Shown: positions 34,188 through 44,987 of the stretch, piece after piece
How the letters are laid out: every line of letters begins with the position of its first letter
Numbering within the stretch: the first letter of the stretch is position 1
Assembly: GCA_013180625.2 (NCBI GenBank)
Contig: SNVD02013213.1
Span: 1-64,000 of the forward strand
Length of the DNA stretch: 64,000 nt
Direction of reading: 5' to 3'
Origin: Boswellia sacra
Taxonomy: Eukaryota; Streptophyta; Magnoliopsida; Sapindales; Burseraceae
The notes under the pieces: generated by a model
Databases searched by the model: none
Told to the model about the DNA's origin: nothing
Seen by the model: the letters and a program-made list of their open reading frames with translations, nothing else
Position numbers and translations under genes: made by a program

Positions 34188-34613
34188 TGTAACATCCCAA
34201 ATTTCGTAAGTAGACTTAACTTTAATGTACCTATAATGAATGCATGTGTTAATGGATATGTATATATAAATATATGTTATACCAATTAATAAAATGTTAT
34301 GGGGGATGAAGGTAAACTTAAAGATTTTAAGGGTTAATTTGATATTTGGCCAAGATATCATATAAAGGTGGGGGAAGAGACATTTCTAGACAATTTCATT
34401 TCCTCCCTCACTCTTAAAGATTTCCAGCCCTCTTTTTCTCCCTCTTACCCTCTTCAACTTGTAAGAATTCAAGAAAATTAAGGAAGCTTGAAGGAAATCA
34501 AGGTAGAAATCATGCTTTTCTTTAATTTCTAGTGCTTAGTTATAGATTTCTACGAGGAAATGTTAGATTAATCAATGGTTAATGGTGTGTTTATGTTATG
34601 TATATCATGAGAT

Positions 34614-35656
34614 TAGGGGTGTGCATGGTACCTGCCCACCCACCCGAACCCGACATGTCCGTCATGGTATGGTGGAGGTAGGGTAGGGTATAAGAAAAGA
34701 ATAGAATGCGATATGGTAAAAATTTTAAAGACTTCCCATGTTATGGTATGGTGGCGGGTATTTTTGAAAAAAACTTAAAATATCATACCATACCATACCT
34801 ATTTTCAAAAATTAAAAATTATGCCACGTGTAATGGTATAATTGGTTATGCATAATATATATATATGAGTGTTATATACCTTAATAGAGTATATAATGAA
34901 AAGATTGGTAACCCTAAATCCCTAACCATGAAAAATTTGAAGTAATTTGAATAATTTTATTGTAATATTCATTTCTAACTTTCTTTTGCCATTCTTTTTA
35001 AATTTTAATATATTTATTATCTTTCTAAGTGAATTATAAGTTCTTTTCTTCTTTTATTTTTTTATTTTTTTAAATTTGTACTAGATTGGAACTTGAAACT
35101 TTATAAGACTTAAAGGCTGGACTTGAAGGTTGTAACTTGTGAAAGGAGTTAGATATGTAGTTGCTTATTATTTGTGTTGTTATGGATATTTAATTGCTTG
35201 ACTATCTGTGCTGTTATGGAATATGTAGTTACTTGATATTTTGTGTTGTTATAGATATGTTGCTACTTGATTATTTGTATTGTTATGGAATATGTGGTTA
35301 CTTAATTATTTATATTGTTAAGGATATGTAATTGCTTTATTTTTTATTTAGTAAAAAATTTATGAATTATAATATTAAACAATGTCAAAATAAGAACTTA
35401 AAATATCAAAATCTTGAAAAAAAAAAGAAGCTATAAATAAAGCTTTAAAATCATTTAAAAAAACATGGTAAAACATTATCTAAATTTTGGTCAATTTGGC
35501 CAACTACCTGAAAATACAATGCCATACCCACCCTTCCCCTATCATACGGGAATGTGGTATGGTATTATATTCAAGAATAGTGTGATATGGTATAAAAATT
35601 TAAAATTTGACCTATGGAGGGGAAGGGGATGCTATGGTGACCTACGCACACCCTTA
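34614..35656. mobile_element. Non-autonomous hAT-type DNA transposon nested in the solo LTR
   Basis: Terminal inverted repeats are TAGGGGTGTGCATGG (34614) and, as reverse complement of the right end, TAAGGGTGTGCGTAGG. The flanking 8-bp target duplication is CATGAGAT (34606-34613) versus CATGAGAC (35657-35664), 7 of 8 identical. The hAT family makes 8-bp duplications and often has GGGTGTG-type ends. The 1043-bp interior has subterminal CATACCATACC/GGTATGGTATG motifs and no transposase frame. Confidence 0.85.
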
Positions 35657-37025
35657 CATGAGACATGATAGAAATCATAAATTCTAGTAGATTGGATGAG
35701 GATTTAGAGTTTAGAAATGAGATTTGAGCTGAAATTCTGCAGGGCCTTACACTGAGTAGTATGGGGTACGAAAATTCTTAGAAATTATAAGGTTGTCTTC
35801 TGGTTTTGAAATTTTTATATGTGAAACCAGACATGTGTAGGAGTTCATGGAATTTTGAATCACTCAAAAATTCGAATTGTGTGAATTATGGTGAATTTTT
35901 GAACTAGATGAATCGAATTTGAACCTCCCATGTTTTGAAACAGATGAGGGGGAATGGAGTTTAGTTGAGGGGTTTATCCTTCATGAAAATTTCTAATTTT
36001 TAGTATGCAACTGGAAAGTTTAATAGTTTTTGAAGCTTTACACGAATTGCTATAATTTTTCAAAATTAAGTTTGTGAAACTGGGAAATTCAACTTTCAAG
36101 ACAGAGCTAGTAAAGAAAATTTCATTTGATTGACCTAAACTCATTATAAAATTGTGATTTTGGGTGAAACGACTTTTATATATGTCTAGTTCTAGACTAG
36201 AAAGTTTGATAAAGATTTGATTATTGTAGAATTTTATAAAATTCTTCAAAGTTTCGTTGCTCAATTGAGAGGTTTGTAGACAGTTTTTCTGTGTGAATGA
36301 AGTTAAGGGTTTTCAAGGGGTACATGGCCTTATTTTCACTCAACAAAATTCTTGGGACATAATATGTTTGTCTACTTGAGTTCCATGAAATTTGGTGATA
36401 ATTGGAATAAGTACTCTCTTGTTATAATTATCTAACCAATATGTGCCTAGAATTGAATTGTTAATGATGCTATTGATTGATTGAAGTGCTACTAACCCTT
36501 AAGAGGTTCAATGATTTCTAGGTGGAAATCCAAGTCAAGGAGTGAAGTATCCAGGTAAGTAGTTAGACCATTTCTGAGGGCACAATAGATTTTGTGTTAA
36601 TTTGTAAGTTGTGTTGACTTCCTTATGTTTAAGTATTCTAGAGATGAATTTATTTGGAAATGCTACAAATGTGTGGTTGAAAATGTGAATTGGACCATGG
36701 ATACATAGACATTAAGATGAAATAGCACGATTGAAGATTTTTGATTAATCATGTGATGTGTGGTTCTGCTCTCTTATGTGTGCGTGAGCAATGTTTTGAG
36801 GTAAGTGTTATGAGTGTGACTTATACCAAATGTGAATATGGCTATATGCTTGTGAGCTGTAGTGTGAAATGGCATGATCAATGAAAACCTATGAAATAAT
36901 ATATGTATGAAAATGCCATGAGATGTGTATGTCCTTGCACACTCATATGTGTATGTGAGAATATGTGATGTGCTATGAAATGAGTATTTACATGCCAAAC
37001 TTTGAGGAAAGAATTAAATGTTTAT

Positions 37026-37160
37026 TTTGTAACTCATGCTTGGGTTGGGCTGTGGAAGTGTCCGCCTAAAGCTAGTAAATGCATTTATCATTGGGTTGTG
37101 GAAGTATTTGCCCAAAGCTAGCAAATGCATTTTGGGTTGGGTTGTGGAAGTGTCCGCTCG
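37026..37160. repeat. Short tandem units inside the solo LTR (A)
   Basis: About two and a half copies of a roughly 60-bp unit with GGGTTG(G)G(C)TGTGGAAGT, (T/G)CC(G/C)CC(T/C)AAAGCTAG and AAATGCATTT. Confidence 0.8.
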
Positions 37161-37621
37161 ATAACAAAACCGTGAGGCATGGGGTAACAGGGACTTAAGC
37201 CCGCTGAGTTAGCAATCACAGTCCCGTAAGTCCAAAGCGGATAATGTACCAGTTTCAAATATTTGATTATATGTGATACATGTATCCCTAAGGCTTTATA
37301 TGAATGAGTGCAATTATCTGAATGAGGCGAGATCCGAACCATGTATTTTCTCACATGGGATTTGGTAGCATGGGACCGGTATCACTCGGATTGTCGGAGT
37401 AACCTCAAAATTGAGATTATGCGATGTGTGTGTGTGTGTGTGTATGTGTGTCCTTAAGACTCTTTAAAGCAAAAGATTGGTTACGATTAAGGTATATGTG
37501 TACACTTGTGACTATACTTGATCTATGTGTACACGTGTGAAATAATGTAATATATGTGTCCCTAACACTAGGGGAAAATGAAAAATAAGCATATGTGTAT
37601 ACATGATGAAAATAGCTTGAG

Positions 37622-37752
37622 AAAAGCGTATATGAAGTGAGTTATGTGCATATGAATGAATTGTATAATGTCCATAATGTTTGTGCACTAGTGTGTTTAA
37701 TGAATGGATTGTATAGAGTCCATAATGTTGGTGCACTAATGTGTTTAAAATG
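37622..37752. repeat. Short tandem units inside the solo LTR (B)
   Basis: Two copies of a unit of about 63 bp: AATG(A/G)ATTGTATA(A/G)(T/A)GTCCATAATGTT followed by GTGCACTA.TGTGTTTAA. Confidence 0.8.
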
Positions 37753-38549
37753 GGTACCTCAAACGTGCTTGAGATGTGCATGAAATGTGCTTAAGATTTG
37801 TGCTCTAAAGTGTGATAAGATGTGCATCTAATGTGGCAAAGATGTGTATCTATTTGTGTAAGAAGTGTTTCTATATGTAATGAAAATGTGTTGTACATAT
37901 GTTGAGGTTGTGTAGAGTATGAACTTTGAGTGTTAAGTAAAATGTATATGAGTGTGAACAGAGAAAATGACCTAAGTATAATGGTCAAACATAGAATCGG
38001 CGTACAAGCGCCAGTGAAGTTTTGCAGGAGCGCGAGCTCCATACGGCAAATCGTGTTAAGACAAAAAGTTGGCGCCGTAATGCGACATGGGTGGCATAGG
38101 AGCGCCAACCCCTTTTTGTTCAAAATCAGTTTGGGATAGAAACTTGGCGATGTCGCACCAAGTGATCTGTGCACGAGCGTAATCTATGAATTTAGGGCAC
38201 TATTCATCTGATTTGTAGCAGAAGAAAAAGTTGCTTGCTGGTTAAGAAAGGACTTTTAATCATTTTTTATTTGCTTTATTCCTGCATGATTTCACTTTAT
38301 ATTCATATTCTAGCTGCTTACTTAGTATTTTACTTATAAGTCTGTTGTGTTCCTCAGGTGATCGATAATTTAGTTGATGTGGGGAGGATTTTTGGGCAAA
38401 AGAATATGAAGTTCCCTTGGCAACTGTTGGTCTACTACAAAACTTTGAATTGTACATTTTGAATGTTAATAGAGATTTGATAGCCATAGTTTCTCATTTA
38501 TTGATACGTATGAATGATCAGAGTCATATATACGGGGTGTGACAACACA

Positions 38550-39739
38550 GCACGACACCCGTTTTCAATTCCACTTAATCAATTGACTTTAGGGCACTAT
38601 AGGGTCTATTTATTATTAATATATAAACTTAACTTTGTTCATAATGTTACCATATTAGATCAGAGATATATGAAATTAGTTGTGATATATAAAGCCTCTA
38701 TATGACATTTAATCATCTAGATCGATAATGAAATGATTTTTTTTCTTTTGGTGTATATCTATATATGTGGGAAAAGTCCTTGTTTGTATCTACATGATAT
38801 CCATCTATAAACCATATTCAAAATTATGGTAGGTTTAGATTGGTCAGCGTGCCATCTGTTACGGGCTGTCCAACAATTAAGAAAATTCACTAATATTCGA
38901 AAATAGAAATAAAAAGAGTGATGAGAATGAGTCGTTAATTAGTCAAATTATCTCATGAGCAACAAAATTTGTATAAAAACTAGTGTGTCACATAGTGAAT
39001 AAAGGAACGAAATAAAAAAAATCGACTTAATAAATGAATAATAAATAAGGATGTATAATATGTCTAAAAGTCATATATATTACTTTGTCTATAATTTGAA
39101 CGTATATCAATGTTCTTGACTTCCTCCTTTCACTTAAGACGGACCGCTTCTCCAAGACAATTGGTATGAGAAATTAATGTACACGTCAAAGAAAAATTTG
39201 ACAGAGAATTAACAAGCAACGATTTAAACGAATCAAAAGTCAAATATTGGCACCTTTTTTCTGGACACAATTAACTCCATTTTAGTGAATTGAAGACTAG
39301 TAAGACAATGGCGCGTATCCTTAGACAATGTATTGGAGAGAGGCAGCTCGCTTAGGATTAATAGATTGAAATCTTGTATGTGAACCCAATGATCACGCCA
39401 ACTCAAACAAATTAGGATATAGAGTTTTGAGTAAATTTTTCCCTTTAATTAGAAGTATCAAAGACTGAAGGCATTCTATCAAGTAGTTTTCTTATATATA
39501 TTTAAAAAGCACTTTTCAGAAAGACACATCTATCAAGAATAATATTTATTTTCAAAAAAATGTAACGTTATATCACTAAATTTGTTAGATGTTTTACTTT
39601 CGTTGGTTTGTGCCTTGTATCGAATGTCAAAATGAATTCGTCTTAACCAAAACAAAAAAAATAATAATAATAATAACACAAAAGTAAACTATGTACAAAT
39701 GGTATGAAATGTTTATCCTAGATACAATTAGCAATTAGT

Positions 39740-39775
<36 letters not shown>

Positions 39776-40557
39776 GTTGTACAACTTAATCTATATAACT
39801 AGATTTCGCATAAGTTATTGGATAGGTGAGTGGAGTTTTATTTATTAAAAATTTTTTCATTTATTTTTCATTTTTATTTAACCTCTAAAGTTATGTCATA
39901 TTAAGTTGTACAAGATAGAGTCATACTACGGTATTTTAGATGTATTGATACATTAATTTTTAAAATTGTATAAAAGTTATAAATAAGTATATAAAATTTA
40001 TAAATGAGTATATAAAAGTTATAAATATAATTTTTATATATTCATTTACAACTTGTATACACTTATTTACAACTTTTATATAATTTAAAAAAGTGATGTA
40101 TGGTACATCCAATGTACTATAGCAATTTCCTTGAATTTCAATCAAATTTATACTGTTTAAAGTTCTCTAGAGATAATTAAAAAAAAAATGCTGTCAGAAT
40201 ATTTTTTGTAATTTATATATTTCTTGTGTCTCAATTATCATGTTAAACACTGAAAACCTTTACATAAAAAGAACCTAAAAAGTTGTATTACTACTCTCAG
40301 ATTTTTCTTAGACAACCAAAAACTTTTACTTCATGAAAACATTCTATTGCTATTTCGAAAATGACGAAGGTGGAATTTTCCAAACTCTGATAATTTCCAC
40401 TAGTCCATATCCATTACGTATGGACCTAATAATGGATAAACATTTAACGAACGGTTGAGCAATTAATTGTCCTTGACATCGTTCTGCAAAGTAACCATCA
40501 AGGAAATTTCCTGCATCGACTTGCATGGAGTTGCAAATGGGATTCCGGGCGCAACAA
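38550..40557. other. Spacer and RLP upstream region
   Basis: No gene is seen. The stretch is AT-rich with a (TA)n run at 39746-39770. It contains the foldback element at about 39924-40121 and ends in the promoter of the receptor-like protein gene. Confidence 0.45.
39924..40121. repeat. Small foldback MITE
   Basis: About 200 bp with extensive self-complementarity: ATAAAAGTTATAAATAAGTA in the left half pairs with TACACTTATTTACAACTTTTAT in the right half. The outer parts (ACTACGGTATTTTAGATGTA versus the complement of ATGTACTATAG) form imperfect terminal repeats. It has no coding capacity and the exact ends are uncertain. Confidence 0.55.
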
Positions 40558-40560
40558 CAC

Positions 40561-40569
40561 TATAAAATA
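40561..40569 (+). promoter_or_regulatory. TATA box of the receptor-like protein gene
   Basis: TATAAAATA lies 51 bases before the ATG at 40620, embedded in a less AT-biased stretch. This is a convincing core promoter position with a short leader. Confidence 0.6.
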
Positions 40570-40619
40570 GCACACCATCGATAACCTTCTCTATAGATTT
40601 ACTTCTACGACAGAGGCAC

Positions 40620-43600
40620 ATGGCAAATAAACCAGTCATGAGTTTTCTTACGTTTCTTTTCCTGGAAACACTTGTCATAGCAACCCTTAACTTTAGTTTT
40701 TGCAATGGAAGCACTTACGCCGGCTGCATCGAAAAAGAGAGACAAGCTCTTTTAAGGTTGAAGCAAGATCTCACAGATCCTTCCAAGAGGCTTGCCTCTT
40801 GGATTGGTGATGGAGATTGTTGTGCATGGACTGGTGTCGTTTGCAACAACTCGTCGGGACATATCATTGAGCTCCATCTTGGAAATCCGCTCAACCGTCC
40901 AACAAATTATTATGCATCTCAAACTGAAGTTGCAGACACTGAAAGGTCGAAGTTGAGTGGTAAGATAAATCCCTCTTTGCTTGATTTTAAGCATTTAATT
41001 TACTTGGACTTAAGTGGTAACGATTTTGAAGTTCAGATTCCTGATTTCCTTGGTTCTCTGAGAAATTTAAGACACCTTAATCTCTCTAGAGCTGGATTTG
41101 TTGGAATGATTCCTCCGCAACTAGGAAATCTCTCTAGGCTGCAATATCTTGATCTAAGTCATGGTTCGTCGGACTTATTTGTTGAGAATTTGATGTGGCT
41201 ATCTGGTCATTCTTCTTTGGAGCATCTTGATTTGAGTGGTGTGAATCTCATGAATGCTTCTGATTGGTTGTTGGTAACAAATGCTCTCCCTTCTTTAGTA
41301 GTGTTACAATTGTCATCTTGCCAACTTCATCACTTTCCTCCGCTACCTACTGTCAATTTTTCATCTCTTGCCGCCCTTGATCTTTCTAACAACCAATTTG
41401 ATAACTCCTTGATTCCGAGTTGGATTTGGGGTCTTAATCATTTAGTCTTTCTTGATCTAAGCTATAATTACTGGCAAGGTCCAATCCCTGATGGATTGCA
41501 GAACATGGCTTCTCTTAGATATCTTGATTTATGTTACAACCGTTTCATGTTTACAATACCAAACTGGTTGTCCAGATTAAGTCATCTCGAGTACCTTGAT
41601 CTCTCTTCAACGAGTCTTAACGGATTGATTCCTGACCAACTTGGAAATCTCTCCAATCTGCAATATCTTTCCCTCGATCAAACATATCCGGGAATGTTAT
41701 ATGTTGAAAATTTCTGGTGGTTATCTGGTCTTCCTTTACTGGAGCACCTTAATTTAAGAGGGGTGGATCTCAGCAAAGCATCTGATCACTGGTTGGTCGT
41801 GATGAATTCACTTCCTTCTTTAGCGTTGATGCAATTATCAATGTGTCGACTCAGTCACTTCCCTCCGCTACCCAATGCCAATTTTTCGTCTCTTAACGTC
41901 CTTGATCTTTCCCAAAACCAATTTGGCAACTCTCAATTTCCTAGTTGGGTATTTGGTCTTGGCAAATTGGTGTCTCTTCAACTGTATGACAGTAATTTTC
42001 AAATTCCAAACCTCGATGGACTTCAAAATTTGACTTCTCTTAGAAACCTTGCTTTATCGGGCAACCATTTCAATTCTTCAATACCCAACTGGATATACAG
42101 ATGTAGCCATCTTCAGTACCTTTCTCTTTCAGGCAGTAGCTTGGGTGGTACGATTTCAGGTGATCTAGGAAACCTGACTTCCATCAGGGAGCTGGATCTC
42201 TCATTTAATGAACTTGAAGGGAGAATCCCAAAGTCATTGGGAGGACTTTGCAACTTGGAATCACTTCAAATCTCGCATGTCAAATTGAGTCAAGAGATAT
42301 CCGAAGTCATAGATATTCTCTCAGGATGTATTGCCGATAGACTAAGGACACTGGATCTGAGTAACAGCCTACTTTCTGGTCATCTAACCAATCAACTCGG
42401 TCGATTTAAAAATCTTGACCGTCTAGATCTAGGATACAACTCCATTTCTGGTCCTATTCCATCTTCTTTAGGAGAACTTGAACTCTTGAGGGTTCTAGAT
42501 CTTTCCTCCAACAAATTGGAAGGAACTCTTACTCATATTCACTTTGCCAACCTCACAGGACTCGAACTGTTTTCAGTATCCAGAAACTCACTAAAATTGA
42601 AAGTCAATCCTGATTGGGTTCCTCCATTCCAACTTTCATCCTTACACTTAGGATCTTGTCTTTTAGGGCCTCAATTTCCACCGTGGCTCTATTCTCAAAA
42701 GGGATTAAATTATCTGGATTTATCAAACTCAGGAATTGTAGATACCACTTCAGGAAGATTTTGGGAATTTCTTTTCCAGGTTGATTATATAAATCTCTCA
42801 GAAAACCAAATCCATGGAAATATCCCAAATTTAACGTCTGAGGTTGTTAAAATTCACTCACTTGATTTGAGTTCAAATAATTTTTCGGGTCCATTACCTA
42901 CCATATCCTTTAACATTTTCGAAATCAATCTTTCCAATAATACTTTTAATGGGTCCGTTGCCCATTTTTTGTGTCATGAGATGAATGAGCCAAAGTGGAC
43001 ACAAATTCTCAACCTTGGAGACAATGCTTTATCCGGAGAACTACCTGATTGTTGGATGAACTGGCAATACTTATCAGTCCTGAATCTGGGTAACAATAAG
43101 TTCAGTGGTAAACTTCCAACCTCCATGGGAACTTTAACTACTCTTCTGTCATTGAACCTTCACAAAAACAGTCTCTCGGGAGAAATACCACTGTCATTTG
43201 GAAATTGTACAAAGTTGACAGCATTTAGCATTGCTGAAAATGAGTTTGTTGGGAATATTCCAACATGGATTGGAGGGAATTTTTCAGCAATGAAGATTCT
43301 CAACTTCCGTTCAAATAATTTTCATGGTCGTTTCCCAGAAGAGCTCTGCAGTGTAGCTACTCTGCAAATCTTAGACCTGGCTGATAATAATCTCTCAGGA
43401 AAAATACCAAGGTGTATCAAAAATTTCAGTGCCATGATGACCGTGAACTATTCTGCAATGAACTTTGTAACTTATCCAAGTTATTCTGCAGCAGAATTTG
43501 TTGAGGATGAATCACTGATAGTGAAAGGAAAAGAAATGGAATATCACACCACACTTAATCTGTTAAGATTTATAGACCTTTCGAAGAATAATTTCTCAGG

Positions 43601-44111
43601 AGCAATTCCTGTTGAGGTGACAAGTCTTGGTGCACTACTTTCATTGAATTTGTCATACAATTCTCTTACGGGAAGCATTCCCATGAATATTGGTGTTATG
43701 AGATCATTGGAGTCAATTGATCTATCTGTAAATCAGCTTTCAGGTGAAATTCCAGAGAGTATTTCAAATTTGACTTTTTTGAATCACTTGAATTTGGCCA
43801 ACAACAAATTGATTGGAAGAATTCCCTTGAGCACTCAAATACAAGGCTTCAATGCATCCTGGTTTATTGGCAATGAACTTTGTGGAGCTCCACTTCCTAG
43901 GAATTGTACGATAACTACTCCACCTGACAATGGAGATGGCAAGGGGCACAAAAATGAAGTGAATTGGTTCTACGTAAGTATGGGATTGGGCTTTGTAGTG
44001 GGCTTTTGGGGTATGGTAGGTCCTTTGCTTTTCAACAGAAGATGGAGGTTTATATACTACCGTTCCTTGGATCATCTTGGGGACAAATTTTTCCGTATTG
44101 TAAGAAATTGA
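40620..44111 (+). CDS. LRR receptor-like protein, EIX/Cf type
   Basis: This is a single-exon gene of 1163 aa and is intact. Such proteins are plasma-membrane pattern-recognition receptors that signal through SOBIR1-type partner kinases. The N-terminal signal peptide (residues 1 to about 30) is followed by an LRRNT cap (CIEKERQALLRLKQDL; WIGDGDCCAWTGVVC). About 30 extracytoplasmic LRRs of the LxxLxxLxLSxNxLSGxIP plant type fill most of the protein, with an island before the last repeats (about 945-985, ending VKGKEMEYHTTL). The C-terminal cap has GNELCGAPLPRNC. The transmembrane helix is at 1116-1138 with a GxxxGxxxG-like spacing, then a 25-residue basic tail containing YYRSL, a possible Yxx-hydrophobic endocytosis signal. 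No kinase domain is present. The N-terminal LRRs contain a duplicated 173-residue block. Confidence 0.95.
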   Translation: MANKPVMSFLTFLFLETLVIATLNFSFCNGSTYAGCIEKERQALLRLKQDLTDPSKRLASWIGDGDCCAWTGVVCNNSSGHIIELHLGNPLNRPTNYYASQTEVADTERSKLSGKINPSLLDFKHLIYLDLSGNDFEVQIPDFLGSLRNLRHLNLSRAGFVGMIPPQLGNLSRLQYLDLSHGSSDLFVENLMWLSGHSSLEHLDLSGVNLMNASDWLLVTNALPSLVVLQLSSCQLHHFPPLPTVNFSSLAALDLSNNQFDNSLIPSWIWGLNHLVFLDLSYNYWQGPIPDGLQNMASLRYLDLCYNRFMFTIPNWLSRLSHLEYLDLSSTSLNGLIPDQLGNLSNLQYLSLDQTYPGMLYVENFWWLSGLPLLEHLNLRGVDLSKASDHWLVVMNSLPSLALMQLSMCRLSHFPPLPNANFSSLNVLDLSQNQFGNSQFPSWVFGLGKLVSLQLYDSNFQIPNLDGLQNLTSLRNLALSGNHFNSSIPNWIYRCSHLQYLSLSGSSLGGTISGDLGNLTSIRELDLSFNELEGRIPKSLGGLCNLESLQISHVKLSQEISEVIDILSGCIADRLRTLDLSNSLLSGHLTNQLGRFKNLDRLDLGYNSISGPIPSSLGELELLRVLDLSSNKLEGTLTHIHFANLTGLELFSVSRNSLKLKVNPDWVPPFQLSSLHLGSCLLGPQFPPWLYSQKGLNYLDLSNSGIVDTTSGRFWEFLFQVDYINLSENQIHGNIPNLTSEVVKIHSLDLSSNNFSGPLPTISFNIFEINLSNNTFNGSVAHFLCHEMNEPKWTQILNLGDNALSGELPDCWMNWQYLSVLNLGNNKFSGKLPTSMGTLTTLLSLNLHKNSLSGEIPLSFGNCTKLTAFSIAENEFVGNIPTWIGGNFSAMKILNFRSNNFHGRFPEELCSVATLQILDLADNNLSGKIPRCIKNFSAMMTVNYSAMNFVTYPSYSAAEFVEDESLIVKGKEMEYHTTLNLLRFIDLSKNNFSGAIPVEVTSLGALLSLNLSYNSLTGSIPMNIGVMRSLESIDLSVNQLSGEIPESISNLTFLNHLNLANNKLIGRIPLSTQIQGFNASWFIGNELCGAPLPRNCTITTPPDNGDGKGHKNEVNWFYVSMGLGFVVGFWGMVGPLLFNRRWRFIYYRSLDHLGDKFFRIVRN
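41114..42150 (+). repeat. In-gene tandem duplication of LRR block
   Basis: Two blocks offset by 519 bp (173 codons) share the same order: GNLS(R/N)LQYL, (F/Y)VEN..WLSG, LEHL(D/N)L.GV(N/D)L, SDWL-like, LPSL.L(M)QLS.C(Q/R)L.(H)FPPLP, NFSSL..LDLS.NQF.NS and PSW(I/V).GL..LV.L. The reading frame is kept. Confidence 0.85.
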
Positions 44112-44987
44112 TTTTTTTTTTTTTTTGTAGGTATTATCAGGATATCTTTTCCTTTTTAAATGTAAGTGATCGAATGAGAGTAAATAAAGATCTATCTCTG
44201 TATCTCAAAAGGGACTTATCTTATATGTGCTTGAGGATGGACATTAACCCAAACTTTCTGGTGAGTAAAAGGAAAACATATATGTTCCCTTTCGCACAGT
44301 TTTCCCTCTAGTTCCAAGTTTATAGATGTAGCGATTAATGTATTTATATGCTCTAATTTCTCAATTTGAGAAATTTTGATTATAATGGATAGAACATCTC
44401 GTAAAATTAAAATTAAAACATTAAACATTATGCATAATGCTTTATTACCATATATATCGACATTCTTGCGGTGATCTTTTTAAGATCAAGAACTTTTTCG
44501 CCGGTTTCATGATTCTGACGCCCACTTCTTTGATAAAACATGGCATTGAATATGGGAAGAGCATCGACATGCTGGAAACCAACTTGAAATAGGGACAGGA
44601 GAAGCCCCCAGTGAATGAGAATTATGAGAGAATCTGCTTTCCCTGATTTTTTGCAATAAATTCGTGATTTAGAGTTATGGTCTTCTGAAATTGCGGAAAA
44701 ACTTATATGGAAAAAAACTCTCTTGATGGCTCACTTTCCCTTGCATCTGCTTATGAAAAATTTTCCTGAACGAAAAAAGGAGTAGTTATAACTGACATCA
44801 ATTTTCCTGAATGAACTAGGAGTAATTTAATGATTTCCTAAACCGGAACCTACAGATTCCTTATTATATTAGGAATCTAACAAATATAGAAGCATCCTAG
44901 TCAGTATATGTGTGTATATATAGTTATATTATCTTTGTTTAACATCTAAATCAGTTCTGAAATTTATTGAATAAAGCGAAGAGCGCG
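44112..44987. other. RLP 3' flank and upstream region of F-box copy 2
   Basis: A poly-T tract follows the RLP stop codon. 44790-44987 is homologous to 19780-19995 upstream of F-box copy 1 (CAATTTTCCTGAATGAAC, ATATTA(C/T)C, AACATCTAAA, AGTTCTGAAAT). No additional gene is seen. Confidence 0.5.

Larger units (their letters stand above)
34188..38544. mobile_element. Long solo-LTR-like unit (Ty3/gypsy type), interrupted by a hAT element
   Basis: The unit begins TGTAACATCCCAAATT and ends GGGGTGTGACA, the short inverted TGT...ACA ends typical of many plant gypsy LTRs. The 5 bp on both sides are identical (ACACA at 34183-34187 and 38545-38549), a target-site duplication. No gag-pol, primer site or polypurine tract occurs inside. 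Removing the nested hAT element and its duplication leaves about 3.3 kb, very long for a solo LTR but within the range of large gypsy LTRs. It contains TG-rich and tandem-repeat stretches (37020-37160, 37620-37750) and a GC-richer part (37990-38140) with GCGCC motifs. A single LTR with flanking duplication implies LTR-LTR recombination. Confidence 0.75.

Noticed and set aside
34047..34289. 80-codon ORF overlapping the left end of the solo LTR
   Set aside because: It crosses the target-site duplication and the LTR boundary, so it is a chance frame.
43764..44075. Antisense ORF of 103 codons under the receptor-like protein gene
   Set aside because: It is a shadow of the coding strand; no independent start context or domain.
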